Shown: piece by piece, positions 1-7,603 of the stretch
Layout: each line of letters starts with the position of its first letter
Position numbering within the stretch: the stretch's first letter is position 1
From: Geothrix paludis
GTDB lineage: Bacteria > Acidobacteriota > Holophagae > Holophagales > Holophagaceae
Assembly (NCBI RefSeq): GCF_022808815.1
Contig: NZ_JAKZLC010000002.1
Span: forward strand, 434,001-498,000
Direction: 5' to 3'
DNA length: 64,000 nt
Made by a program: the position numbers and the translations under genes
The notes under the pieces: model-generated
Told to the model about the DNA's origin: nothing
The model's database searches: none
Seen by the model: only the letters and a program-made list of their open reading frames with translations

Positions 1-1
1 C

Positions 2-1438
2 CTCTACGAGGCGCCGGAGGAGGCGGCCCTGCGGAAGGCCTTCGAGGCCCTGCTGGCGGATCCCGTCCACCGGGAGCTGGCCGCGCGGGTGGAACCTCAC
101 GCCGACGTGCTGCGCGCCCATGGCCAGCCAGTCTCGGACGAGCGCCAGCTGCTGGCGGACCTGGGCCGCCTGGCGCCCTCGGCTGCCTCGGCCCTGGCCC
201 TCTACGACCTGCTCTTCGTGTGGAAGAAGCGCCGCCGGGTCACCCGCCACCTCCAGGAGCTGGTGCAGGCCATCCGCGAGTCCCAGAAGGAGGGCGGGCG
301 CGTCTTCCTGGTGGCCTCGGGCACCTCGTACCACGCGGCCCTGGTGGCGGCCACCTTCTTCAACAACCTGGCGGGCGTGGCCGTCTTCCCCTGCAACCCG
401 GGCCAGTTCCGGTCCATGTACCTGAACGCGGTCCAGCCGCACGACCTGCTCATCGGCATCACCCAGTCCGGCGAGACCAAGGACCTGGTGGACATCTTCC
501 AGGACGTGCGCGCCCGCGTGCCGGCCCTGCGCCGCATCGCGCTGGTGAACAACGAGAACAGCCGCATCCCCCAGGAGCTCTCCGAGTTCTACCTGCCCAT
601 CCTCTGCGGCCCCGAGATCGCCGTGGCCGCCACCAAGAGCTTCCTCAACCAGGTGGCCATCCTCTACGTGCTGGCCGCCTCCTTCTCGCTCACGGAGCGC
701 AAGATCGCCGCGAACCTGGAGCGCGCGAAGGACCTCATTGCCGAGACCCTGCGCTCCTGCGAGGCCGATGTGGAAGAGGCCGCGAAGCGCCTCTACCTGG
801 AGCCCTCGCTCCACATCCTGGGCACGGGCCTCATCGGCCTGGCCCGGGAGGGCGCCCTCAAGATCCGCGAGGTGGTGCTCAACCACGCCGAGGGCTACGA
901 CGCCGCCGAGTTCAAGCACGGCCCCAACACCATCCTGGGGAAGAACACGCTGTTCTCCATCCAGGACCTCGCGGGCCTGCTGGAGGTCTACGAGCAGCAC
1001 CGCGACGGCCGCCCCTTCGCCGGCGGCATCGAGGCCCTCCAGGCCTGGCCCGAGCTGGTGGAGACGCGCTTCTCCAACTACCCGCTGCTCTTCGTGTGCC
1101 CCGCCGAAGAGCGGGACGTGCGCATCACCATCAGCCAGATCCACACCCACAAGATCCGCGGCGCGGACATCCTCCTCATCGCCGAGAAGAACCCCGAGCT
1201 GGCCCTGGCCGTCTCCGGGAAGCCCATGGGCCAAGACCGCTACTGGTCCAAGTACATCGAGGTGCCCCCCAACGGCGATGCCAACCTCTTCGTCTTCGCG
1301 GCCTCCGTGGCCCTCCAGCGCCTGGCCTTCCGGATGTCGGTGCTGAAGATGGAGTACCTGGACCGCCTGGCGGTGGCGGACCACGGGGTCCACCCCGACG
1401 CCCCCAAGAACGTGTCCAAGTCCATCACGGTGGACTAA
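2..1438 (+). CDS. GlmS-type double-SIS sugar isomerase, 5' partial
   Basis: The frame is open to the left window edge, so the true start lies outside. The first in-frame GTG is at 89 but has no convincing ribosome site. Two SIS domains are visible: the first contains SGTSYHAAL and later SGETKDL, the second contains GTGLIGLAREGALKIRE. Equivalents of the GlmS isomerase catalytic residues are present: Glu in KIREVVL, His in EFKHGPN, and Lys in the C-terminal KSITVD. The protein therefore probably isomerises or deaminates a sugar phosphate, as in amino-sugar synthesis. The part from the first SIS motif to the C-terminus is about 60 residues longer than in E. coli GlmS, and the roughly 100 residues before it do not look like the usual linker. 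Whether a glutaminase domain lies upstream cannot be seen. It could be a divergent GlmS or a dedicated SIS isomerase. Confidence 0.8.
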   Translation, partial: LYEAPEEAALRKAFEALLADPVHRELAARVEPHADVLRAHGQPVSDERQLLADLGRLAPSAASALALYDLLFVWKKRRRVTRHLQELVQAIRESQKEGGRVFLVASGTSYHAALVAATFFNNLAGVAVFPCNPGQFRSMYLNAVQPHDLLIGITQSGETKDLVDIFQDVRARVPALRRIALVNNENSRIPQELSEFYLPILCGPEIAVAATKSFLNQVAILYVLAASFSLTERKIAANLERAKDLIAETLRSCEADVEEAAKRLYLEPSLHILGTGLIGLAREGALKIREVVLNHAEGYDAAEFKHGPNTILGKNTLFSIQDLAGLLEVYEQHRDGRPFAGGIEALQAWPELVETRFSNYPLLFVCPAEERDVRITISQIHTHKIRGADILLIAEKNPELALAVSGKPMGQDRYWSKYIEVPPNGDANLFVFAASVALQRLAFRMSVLKMEYLDRLAVADHGVHPDAPKNVSKSITVD

Positions 1439-1447
1439 AAACAACGC

Positions 1448-1463
1448 ATTCAACAGTTTGAAT
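1448..1463. repeat. Perfect 6-bp inverted repeat upstream of ric
   Basis: ATTCAA-CAGT-TTGAAT is a perfect palindrome with a 4-nt spacer in the AT-rich stretch between the SIS gene and ric. Its right half is also the proposed -35 element (TTGAAT) of the ric promoter. It may be a regulator site. It is not a terminator, as it has no GC-rich stem or T-run. The half-site orientation is opposite to an FNR box. Confidence 0.4.
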
Positions 1464-1509
1464 ATGACATTCGAGTTATTTAAGAAAATTTGACCTTTTT
1501 AGTCAAGAT
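1458..1509 (+). promoter_or_regulatory. ric promoter with IscR-like operator
   Basis: A possible sigma70 promoter is TTGAAT at 1458-1463, a 17-bp spacer, and TAAGAA at 1481-1486. Just downstream, at about the expected transcription start, lies TTGAC-N7-GTCAA (1490-1506), a perfect 5-bp inverted repeat. The extended 20-mer at 1490-1509 matches 17 of 20 bases with the site in the suf promoter at 42691-42710. Its core fits the IscR type-1 pattern YYGACTRDWWYAGTCRR, recalled from E. coli, except at two positions. Repression by a Fe-S-sensing Rrf2 regulator is inferred. Confidence 0.6.
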
Positions 1510-1578
1510 GTGACTTCCCTCACGGCCCGAAGGCCCCATCTTGGGTGCCAGGGGGTGGTCCCCATCGATGGAGCCGTC

Positions 1579-2295
1579 ATGAACGTGGAACTGGACACCA
1601 AGGTGGGCGAGCTGGTGATGGCGCGGCCCGAGACCATGCGCTACTTCGAGCGCCTGGGCATCGACTACTGCTGCGGGGGCCACCGGAGCCTCGGCGAGGC
1701 CTGCGGCCTGGCGAAGCAGGACGCGGGCAAGGTCCTGGCGGACCTGGCCACCCTGGAGCCGCCCGTGGCGGGCGTGCCCTCCCTGAAGGACTGGGCCACG
1801 GCCTCTCTGGCGGACCTCATCCAGCACATCGTGCCCACGCACCACGACTACCTCCGCGAGGAAATGCCCCGCCTGGAGTTTCTGCTCGCGAAGGTGCTCC
1901 GAGCCCACGGCGAGCGGCATCCCGAGCTGGCCCGCGTGGGCGAGCTCTACCGGGCCATGGTGGCCGACCTCATGCCGCACATGATGAAGGAAGAGCAGAT
2001 CCTCTTCCCCTACATCACCCAGATGGAGCGGGGCCAGTCAGGCTCCTCCTGCTTCGGGAGCGTCCAGAGCCCCATCCGCGTCATGGAGATGGAGCATGAG
2101 GCCGTGGGGGCCCTTCTGGCCGAGCTGCGGGAGCTCACGGACAGCTACACCGTGCCCGCCGACGGCTGCAACACCTTCCGCGCCTTCTACGACGGCCTGG
2201 AGACCATGGAGCGGGATCTGCACCTGCACATCTACCTGGAGAACCAGATCCTCCATCCCCGCGCCCTGGCGATGGAAGGCGCCGTCAAGGTCTGA
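1579..2295 (+). CDS. ric: Iron-sulfur cluster repair di-iron protein (RIC/ScdA/YtfE family)
   Basis: This 238-residue protein has the two-part layout of the RIC family. A short N-terminal ScdA_N domain carries the paired cysteines (IDYCCGGHRSL near residue 30). A hemerythrin-like four-helix bundle follows, with the expected metal-binding histidines (QHIVPTHHDYL, MPHMMKEEQILFPYI, MEMEHEAVG, DLHLHIYLENQILHPRA). In other bacteria the protein uses a di-iron centre to restore Fe-S clusters after nitric oxide or oxidative damage in the cytoplasm. I chose the ATG at 1579, preceded by GGAG with 5-nt spacing. An in-frame GTG at 1510 would give a non-conserved extension and overlap the operator. The upstream operator shared with the suf operon fits the role. 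A strong bidirectional hairpin follows the gene. Confidence 0.93.
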   Translation: MNVELDTKVGELVMARPETMRYFERLGIDYCCGGHRSLGEACGLAKQDAGKVLADLATLEPPVAGVPSLKDWATASLADLIQHIVPTHHDYLREEMPRLEFLLAKVLRAHGERHPELARVGELYRAMVADLMPHMMKEEQILFPYITQMERGQSGSSCFGSVQSPIRVMEMEHEAVGALLAELRELTDSYTVPADGCNTFRAFYDGLETMERDLHLHIYLENQILHPRALAMEGAVKV

Positions 2296-2320
2296 TCCGG
2301 GCCATTCCCGGGCCCCGCGA

Positions 2321-2358
2321 CGAAGCGGCCCGATGCCACCAGGCATCGGGCCGCTTCG
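2321..2358. terminator. Hairpin terminator between ric and a convergent small gene
   Basis: A perfect 17-bp stem (2321-2337 pairing with 2342-2358) closes an ACCA loop between the convergent ends of ric and the 72-residue gene. There is no clear T-run, but the stem is GC-rich and symmetrical, so it could serve both strands. Confidence 0.75.
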
Positions 2359-2370
2359 CGTCCGGCGACC

Positions 2371-2589
2371 TCAGTGCGCGTCTTGGAGGCTCCACCGGTC
2401 CGTGCAGCCGTGGCTCTCGACCACCTGCCGCGCCTTCCGCAGGCGCAGGGCGTGCTGGACGTTCTGCATGACGGTGAAGAGCCGGTCGTGGATGCCCAGG
2501 CGCGCCAGGTCTTCCGCGGTGAACCAGGTGACGCCGTCGTGGTCCTTCCGCGTGGCGTGATCAGCCAGGATCTGCTCGGTGATGCCCAC
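2371..2589 (-). CDS. Small hypothetical protein, 72 residues
   Basis: I do not recognise this protein. It starts at a GTG (2587-2589) preceded by GGAGG with 6-nt spacing, which is the best argument that it is real. It lies convergent with ric across a strong hairpin and divergent from plsC. The sequence is polar and probably helical, with ILADHATRKDHDGVTWFTAEDL near the N-terminus and two cysteine-poor helices after it. There is no signal peptide or membrane segment. It may be a small regulatory or DNA-binding protein, but nothing visible proves that. Confidence 0.55.
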   Translation of the reverse strand: MGITEQILADHATRKDHDGVTWFTAEDLARLGIHDRLFTVMQNVQHALRLRKARQVVESHGCTDRWSLQDAH

Positions 2590-2634
2590 GGGAAACCTCC
2601 GGAACTGATAGGTTGAATATCACGGAGGGGCATC

Positions 2635-3381
2635 GTGGCCAACTGGCGAAACACGGGATGGGGCGCAGTTGTGATGGCGGTCTGGGGCATGGTCCTGGTG
2701 CCGGTCGTCGTCCTCGGCATCCTGCTGGCCGTTCCCTTCCTCGGGCGCCGCCGCGCCTTTTTCGGCATCGGGCCGCTCTACGCCAAGGGGTTGGGCTGGT
2801 TCTGCCGGATCCCGCTGGCCCTGACGGGCTGGGAGCGGCTGCCGGAGGCCGTCCGGGAGGGACGGCAGCCCGTGATCTTCATGTCGAACCACGAGAGCCA
2901 GCTGGATCCCCCGGTGCTCATCGGGATCCTGCCCGTGCCGGCGGTCTACATCGCCAAGAAGGAGGTCAAGTACCTCCCCTTCGTGGGCTGGGCGGCCTGG
3001 GTCGCGGGCGTGATCTTCATCGATCGCCGCGACCGGGAACGGGCCATCAGGAGCATCCGCGAGGCCACCGCCGAGATCCGGGGCGGCAAGAACGTGGTGA
3101 TCTTCCCGGAAGGCACCCGCAGCCGCACCGGCGAGATGCTCCCCTTCAAGAAGGGCGGCTTCGCCCTGGCCCTGGACGCCGGCGTGCCCATCGTCCCCAT
3201 GGCCACCGTGGGCGGCCGGGAAGTGCTGCCGCCGGGAAGCCTCCGCCTCCGCCCGGGCAAGTACGTGGTGGCGGTGGGCGAGCCGGTGGATCCGTCGGCG
3301 CTGGCCGATCGGGAGGCCCTCATGACCGAGGTCCGCGGCCGCATCGAAGCCCTCATGACCGAGGCCAGGAAGGCGCTCTGA
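2635..3381 (+). CDS. plsC: 1-acyl-sn-glycerol-3-phosphate acyltransferase (PlsC family)
   Basis: A 248-residue membrane-anchored acyltransferase. Residues 8-32 form an N-terminal hydrophobic segment. The acyltransferase motif I, NHESQLD (HX4D), lies near residue 85, and the substrate-binding motif FPEGTRSR near residue 160. Family members transfer an acyl chain to lysophosphatidate to make phosphatidate for membrane phospholipids. The GTG start at 2635 has GGAGGGG just upstream. The gene ends 4 bp before the stop of the convergent kinase gene, so there is no room for a separate terminator. Acyl specificity cannot be read from the sequence. Confidence 0.88.
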   Translation: MANWRNTGWGAVVMAVWGMVLVPVVVLGILLAVPFLGRRRAFFGIGPLYAKGLGWFCRIPLALTGWERLPEAVREGRQPVIFMSNHESQLDPPVLIGILPVPAVYIAKKEVKYLPFVGWAAWVAGVIFIDRRDRERAIRSIREATAEIRGGKNVVIFPEGTRSRTGEMLPFKKGGFALALDAGVPIVPMATVGGREVLPPGSLRLRPGKYVVAVGEPVDPSALADREALMTEVRGRIEALMTEARKAL

Positions 3382-3385
3382 CCGC

Positions 3386-5917
3386 TCAGCGGAAGGCGGG
3401 GTCCTGCTGGGCGACCCGGCGCTTGCCGGGATGCAGGCGGTCCGCCAGCTCCAGCAGGTCCCGGGCCTCGGCCACGTTCCCCAGCTTCGCGGCCATGCGG
3501 GCCATGAAATAGAGGTTCACCGAGAGCACCCGCCGCTCGTTGTGCTTCTTGGCCGCCAGATCCGAGGCGAGGACCTTCTGCCGGTGGGCCTCGAACAGGG
3601 CCAGGGCTCCGGCGAAGTCTCCCGCGAGGGCCTTCTTCAGCCCCGCCAGCAGGACGGTGCTGGAGTGGTCCGGAGGCCAGGCCCCTTCCAGCTCCCGCAG
3701 GTAGCCTTCGGCGGTGCCGGTGTCCTGCAGGTCCCAGGCCGCATAGACCATGAGGCTGCGCAGGACGTTGGAGCCCGGCACCTCCCGGAGGCCCGCCCGC
3801 AGCCGGAATTCGGCTTCCCCCGACCGGCCCATCCACAGCAGCGCATCGGCGGCGGTGACATAGGCGTACTCGGCCGCGGGGCGCAGGGCGATGGCGCGAT
3901 CCGCATGCTGGAGCGCCGCCGCCAGGTCGCCTTCGTTCTGCAGCAGCACCCCGTAGCGGTGGTGGGCCTGCCAGCCTTCCGGAAAGAGCTCCAGGGACTT
4001 CTCGAAGTAGCGGCGGGCGGCCGCGTGGTTGTCCGCCCCCTCCAGCCCGGCGAAGACATCCGCCAGCACGTCATAGGCCCGGTGGTCGGCCGGATCCAGG
4101 CGCACGGCCTGGAGCGCCGAACGGCTGGCGCCCTCCAGATCTCCTAGGCGCAGGAGGATGGAGCCCAGGGCCCGGTAGGCCTGCGAGGCGCCGGGATCCA
4201 GGGCGATGGCGGCCTCGGCGGCCGCCTTCCCCTGGCGCAGCAGGGCCTGCCCCTCCGCGAAGCGTCCCTGGCTGAGGGCGCGGGTGGCGCCCAGCTCCGC
4301 CAGGGTCCAGGCGTACTCGGCGCGTGCCGGCGCGTAATCCGGTTCGATCTCGATGGCGGACTGCAGGAGCGAGTTGGCCAGCTGGACCGAATCCTGGTTG
4401 CCCTCAGTGAGCACCTGCTGCGCCTTGGTGTAGAGCTCCCGGGTGCGGGGGTTCCGGGCCTGGATCCTGGGCGCGCCGGCCTCGCCGGCCAGGCCCATCT
4501 CCTGCGGCAGGCGCTGCTGCAGCTCGTCCTCGATCTTCAGGAGGTCCCCCACGGGACGGTCGAGCTGGAACTGGTGCGTGGTGGCTCCCTGGGTGGCGTC
4601 CACCACCCGCACGCCCATGCGGATCTGCCCGCCCACCACCTGGAAGCTGCCCAGCACCAGCAGCTCGGCCTTGAGCTGGCGCCCCAGCTCGCCCAGAGCC
4701 TTCGGGGCCCGCCCCGGCGTGTCGCCCAGCTGGTTCATGGCCTCCACCACCCGCAGGCGGTCCACCACCAGCATGTCCTCCCGCCGGACGAGCCCGTAGG
4801 CCATGGCGTCGGCGAAGCTGTTGCTGAGCCAGGCATGTTCCGCGTCGGGCTGCAGCTGCTCCAGGGGCAGGATGGCCACCACGCGCCGGCCCCTGGTGAA
4901 ATCCATCCGGGAGGCCCGTCGCGCCTCGCCCAGCCCCGTGGCCAGGGCCCGGCGCACCAGCAGCCCGCTGACGACCCCTCCGACCACCAGCACCAGCGCC
5001 GCCGACACCAGCAGCCACCGGCGCCGGGTCCGCTGGATCCGCACCGCCGACAGGCTGAGGTGCGGGATGGTGGCCGTGGGGTTGTCCTCGGCCAACCCGG
5101 CGGCCAGGGCCTGCAGGCTGGGGAAGCGGTCCTTGGCGGACTTGGCCATCAGGCGGTGGATGGCGTCCTGGAGGGTGCGGGAAAGGTCCGGCCGCAGCTC
5201 CGACAGGGGCCGAGGCTCGTCCCGCGTCACCGCGTAGAGCGTGTCCACCAGGCTGGCCCGGCGGAAGGGGTGGGTCGCCGTGGCCAGCTCGTAGAGCACC
5301 ACGCCCAGGCTGAACTGGTCGGACTGGCCCGTGAGCGGCTGGCCGTTGGCCTGCTCCGGGCTCATGTAGGCCGGCGTCCCCTGGCTGTAGCCCGGCGCCG
5401 TGCTTTCCACCAGGGTCATGTGGTGGGAGGTCTGGCCCATGGGAAGGTCCTCGACCCCGCGGCGCGCGATGCCGAAATCCAGGATCTTGAGCTGGCCATC
5501 GTCCGTGAGCAGCATGTTCTCGGGCTTGATGTCCCGGTGGACGATCCCCTTCTGGTGGGCGTGGAAGAGGGCCGAGGCCGCCTGACGCGCCAGGTCCTGG
5601 AGGGCGCTCCCATCCAGGGGGTGGCCCACCAGGGTGCGGAGGGTCTGCCCCTCCACCAGCTCCATGGCGATGTAGGGGGTGCCGTCCACCTCCCCGGCGT
5701 CGTAGATGTGGGCGATGTTCGGGTGGTTGAGCTGGCAGGCCAGCTTGGCCTCGCCGATGAGCGCCTTGCGGCGCAGGTCGTCGGCATCTTTGAGGATCTT
5801 GAGAGCCACTTCCCGCTCGAGGCGCAGGTCCAGGGCCTTCCAGACCTCGCCCATGGCTCCTTCGCCCAGCCGGGCAAGCAGACGGTAGGAACCGAAATGT
5901 GAGGCGTCAGAGGTCAA
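3386..5917 (-). CDS. Transmembrane Ser/Thr protein kinase with TolB-like and TPR extracytoplasmic region
   Basis: An 843-residue Hanks-type kinase. The cytoplasmic kinase domain (about 10-275) has the glycine loop GEGAMGEVW, Lys40 in VALKIL, HRDIKPEN near 127, DFG near 147 and MSPEQ near 185. A single membrane span follows at about 301-323. Outside it are a TolB-N/FlgO-like segment (VVAILPLEQLQPDAEHAWLS onward) and then a long array of TPR helices, ending at GKRRVAQQDPAFR. I chose the TTG at 5915-5917 because AAGGA precedes it by 5 nt. The open frame continues far upstream, but only as antisense to the next gene. A TATACT -10-like box (5941-5946, minus strand) lies 24 bp upstream. The gene is divergent from a sigma54 activator, suggesting a shared signalling locus. 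Confidence 0.9.
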   Translation of the reverse strand: MTSDASHFGSYRLLARLGEGAMGEVWKALDLRLEREVALKILKDADDLRRKALIGEAKLACQLNHPNIAHIYDAGEVDGTPYIAMELVEGQTLRTLVGHPLDGSALQDLARQAASALFHAHQKGIVHRDIKPENMLLTDDGQLKILDFGIARRGVEDLPMGQTSHHMTLVESTAPGYSQGTPAYMSPEQANGQPLTGQSDQFSLGVVLYELATATHPFRRASLVDTLYAVTRDEPRPLSELRPDLSRTLQDAIHRLMAKSAKDRFPSLQALAAGLAEDNPTATIPHLSLSAVRIQRTRRRWLLVSAALVLVVGGVVSGLLVRRALATGLGEARRASRMDFTRGRRVVAILPLEQLQPDAEHAWLSNSFADAMAYGLVRREDMLVVDRLRVVEAMNQLGDTPGRAPKALGELGRQLKAELLVLGSFQVVGGQIRMGVRVVDATQGATTHQFQLDRPVGDLLKIEDELQQRLPQEMGLAGEAGAPRIQARNPRTRELYTKAQQVLTEGNQDSVQLANSLLQSAIEIEPDYAPARAEYAWTLAELGATRALSQGRFAEGQALLRQGKAAAEAAIALDPGASQAYRALGSILLRLGDLEGASRSALQAVRLDPADHRAYDVLADVFAGLEGADNHAAARRYFEKSLELFPEGWQAHHRYGVLLQNEGDLAAALQHADRAIALRPAAEYAYVTAADALLWMGRSGEAEFRLRAGLREVPGSNVLRSLMVYAAWDLQDTGTAEGYLRELEGAWPPDHSSTVLLAGLKKALAGDFAGALALFEAHRQKVLASDLAAKKHNERRVLSVNLYFMARMAAKLGNVAEARDLLELADRLHPGKRRVAQQDPAFR

Positions 5918-5998
5918 GCGTGTCCTTGCGGAGGTAAGGCAGTATACCGATCGGACTAGGCGAGGGATTAGCTCCCGGTCGACCGGCGGGTTGACTGA

Positions 5999-6018
5999 AT
6001 TCTCGAAATCTCGAGAAT
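5999..6018. promoter_or_regulatory. Perfect 20-bp palindrome between kinase and sigma54 activator genes
   Basis: ATTCTCGA-AATC-TCGAGAAT is a perfect 8-bp inverted repeat with a 4-nt spacer, lying 5 bp before the Shine-Dalgarno site of the activator gene and about 80 bp upstream of the divergent kinase start. The position and symmetry suggest an operator for a dimeric regulator, possibly autoregulation. Alternatively it could form a small RNA hairpin occluding the ribosome site. Confidence 0.55.
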
Positions 6019-6034
6019 CGTACGGGAGGTGCCC

Positions 6035-7573
6035 GTGGCCGCGCTGGATCTCGAGACTGCCCTCACCGGAGCCCGGCTGGTGGAAGAGGCAGGCGCCCTC
6101 CTCACCCTCGGCGAAGAGCCGGAGCGCATGGTGGCCCACGCCTTCGAGCGTCTGGGCCAGCTGGTGCCCTACGATCTGGCCACCGTCCTGCTCCGGGAGG
6201 GGGAAGCCCTCCGGGTGGCCTACGCCGTGGGTCCCCTGGCCACGCCCCAGCTCGCGAAGGCCCTCATCCCCGTCCGGGGCAACCTCCGCCTGCTGAACGC
6301 GCTCAAGGCCCGGTCCAAGCCCGCCACCTTCGAAGAGGAGGATCCCGGCGAGGACACCTTCCACGGCCTCCTCGACATGCCCCGCGGCCACAGCTGCCTG
6401 GTGGCCCCCCTGCGCAGCCAGGGCGAGACCTTCGGCCTCATGACCCTGGACGCCATGGTGTGCCGCCAGTACCCCGAGAGCGTGCTGCATCATGTGAGCG
6501 TCTTCGCCTCGCTGCTGGCGCTGGGCATCAAGCAGGCCGAACACCTGGGCCGCCTGGCCGAACGGGAGCGGAGCCTGGCCGAGGAGGTCAGCTACTTCCG
6601 GGAGGTCCAGCGCCGGGATGTCCTGCAGGAGCCCCTGCGGGCCGAGAGCCCCGCCATGCGCGCCATCCTGGACCAGCTGAGGCAAGTGGCCCCCACGGTG
6701 ACCACGGTGCTCGTCACCGGCGAGACCGGCACGGGCAAGGAGAAGGTGGCCCAGACTCTCCACCATCTCTCGCCCCGCCGCGAGCGGCCCTTCATCAAGG
6801 TGAACTGCAGTGCCCTGCCCGCGACGCTCATCGAGTCCGAGCTGTTCGGCCACGTGAAGGGGGCCTTCAGCGGCGCCGCGTCGGCGCGGAAGGGGAGGTT
6901 CGAACTGGCGGACGGCGGCACTCTCTTCCTGGACGAGATCGGCGACCTGCCCCTGGACCTCCAGCCCAAGCTGCTGCGGGCCATCCAGGAGAAGGAGATC
7001 GACCCGCTGGGCGCCGAGAAGCCCCGGAAGGTGGATGTGCGCCTGGTGGCCGCCACCCACACGGACCTGCGCAAGGCCGTGGCCGAGGGGCGGTTCCGCG
7101 AGGACCTCTTCTATCGCCTCAGCGTGTTCCCCATCCATCTCCCGCCCCTTCGCGAGCGGCCGGGCGACATCGCCGCCCTGGCGGAGAGCTTCCTCGACAA
7201 GTTCGCCCGGGAGAACCGAGTCGCGGCCATCCACCTGCCGTCCCCGGTCCTGGAGCAACTGGAGGCCTACCCATGGCCCGGCAACGTGCGGGAGCTGAAC
7301 AACGTCCTCGAGCGGGCCGCCATCCTCTCGACGGGCCGGGAGCTGCGGCTGCCCCCCGGCGCCCTGGCCGCGCGCGGTGGCGCCGAGAGATCGGGACGCC
7401 CCCACACATGGGAGGCCCAGGAGCGGGCCTACCTGGAGCGGCTGCTCCACCACACCCGCGGCAAGATCGCCGGCGCCGACGGCGCGGCGGCGGTCGCCGG
7501 TCTGGCCCCCTCCACCCTGCTCTCGCGCCTGGAGAAACTGGGCCTCAGGCCCAAGGATTTCAAGGAATCGTGA
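6035..7573 (+). CDS. GAF-domain sigma54-dependent transcriptional activator
   Basis: A 512-residue enhancer-binding protein. Residues 10-170 form a GAF-type sensor domain. Residues about 200-425 are the AAA+ domain, with Walker A GETGTGKE near 229, the sigma54-contacting loop near 275 reading GAFSGA instead of GAFTGA, and Walker B GGTLFLDEIG. The C-terminus is a Fis-type helix-turn-helix (GLAPSTLLSRLEKLGL). Such proteins hydrolyse ATP to open sigma54 promoters in response to a ligand bound by GAF, much like FhlA or NorR. There is no receiver domain, so it is not a classical two-component regulator. The GTG at 6035 is chosen because GGGAGG lies 5 nt before it. The target genes and ligand are unknown. 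Confidence 0.92.
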   Translation: MAALDLETALTGARLVEEAGALLTLGEEPERMVAHAFERLGQLVPYDLATVLLREGEALRVAYAVGPLATPQLAKALIPVRGNLRLLNALKARSKPATFEEEDPGEDTFHGLLDMPRGHSCLVAPLRSQGETFGLMTLDAMVCRQYPESVLHHVSVFASLLALGIKQAEHLGRLAERERSLAEEVSYFREVQRRDVLQEPLRAESPAMRAILDQLRQVAPTVTTVLVTGETGTGKEKVAQTLHHLSPRRERPFIKVNCSALPATLIESELFGHVKGAFSGAASARKGRFELADGGTLFLDEIGDLPLDLQPKLLRAIQEKEIDPLGAEKPRKVDVRLVAATHTDLRKAVAEGRFREDLFYRLSVFPIHLPPLRERPGDIAALAESFLDKFARENRVAAIHLPSPVLEQLEAYPWPGNVRELNNVLERAAILSTGRELRLPPGALAARGGAERSGRPHTWEAQERAYLERLLHHTRGKIAGADGAAAVAGLAPSTLLSRLEKLGLRPKDFKES

Positions 7574-7603
7574 TAGGTTAGGCACTCCCCTCCGGAGCGA
7601 CGG

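Noticed and set aside
1448-1463. FNR/CRP box upstream of ric
   Set aside because: The half-sites are ATTCAA then TTGAAT, the reverse of the TTGAT-N4-ATCAA order.
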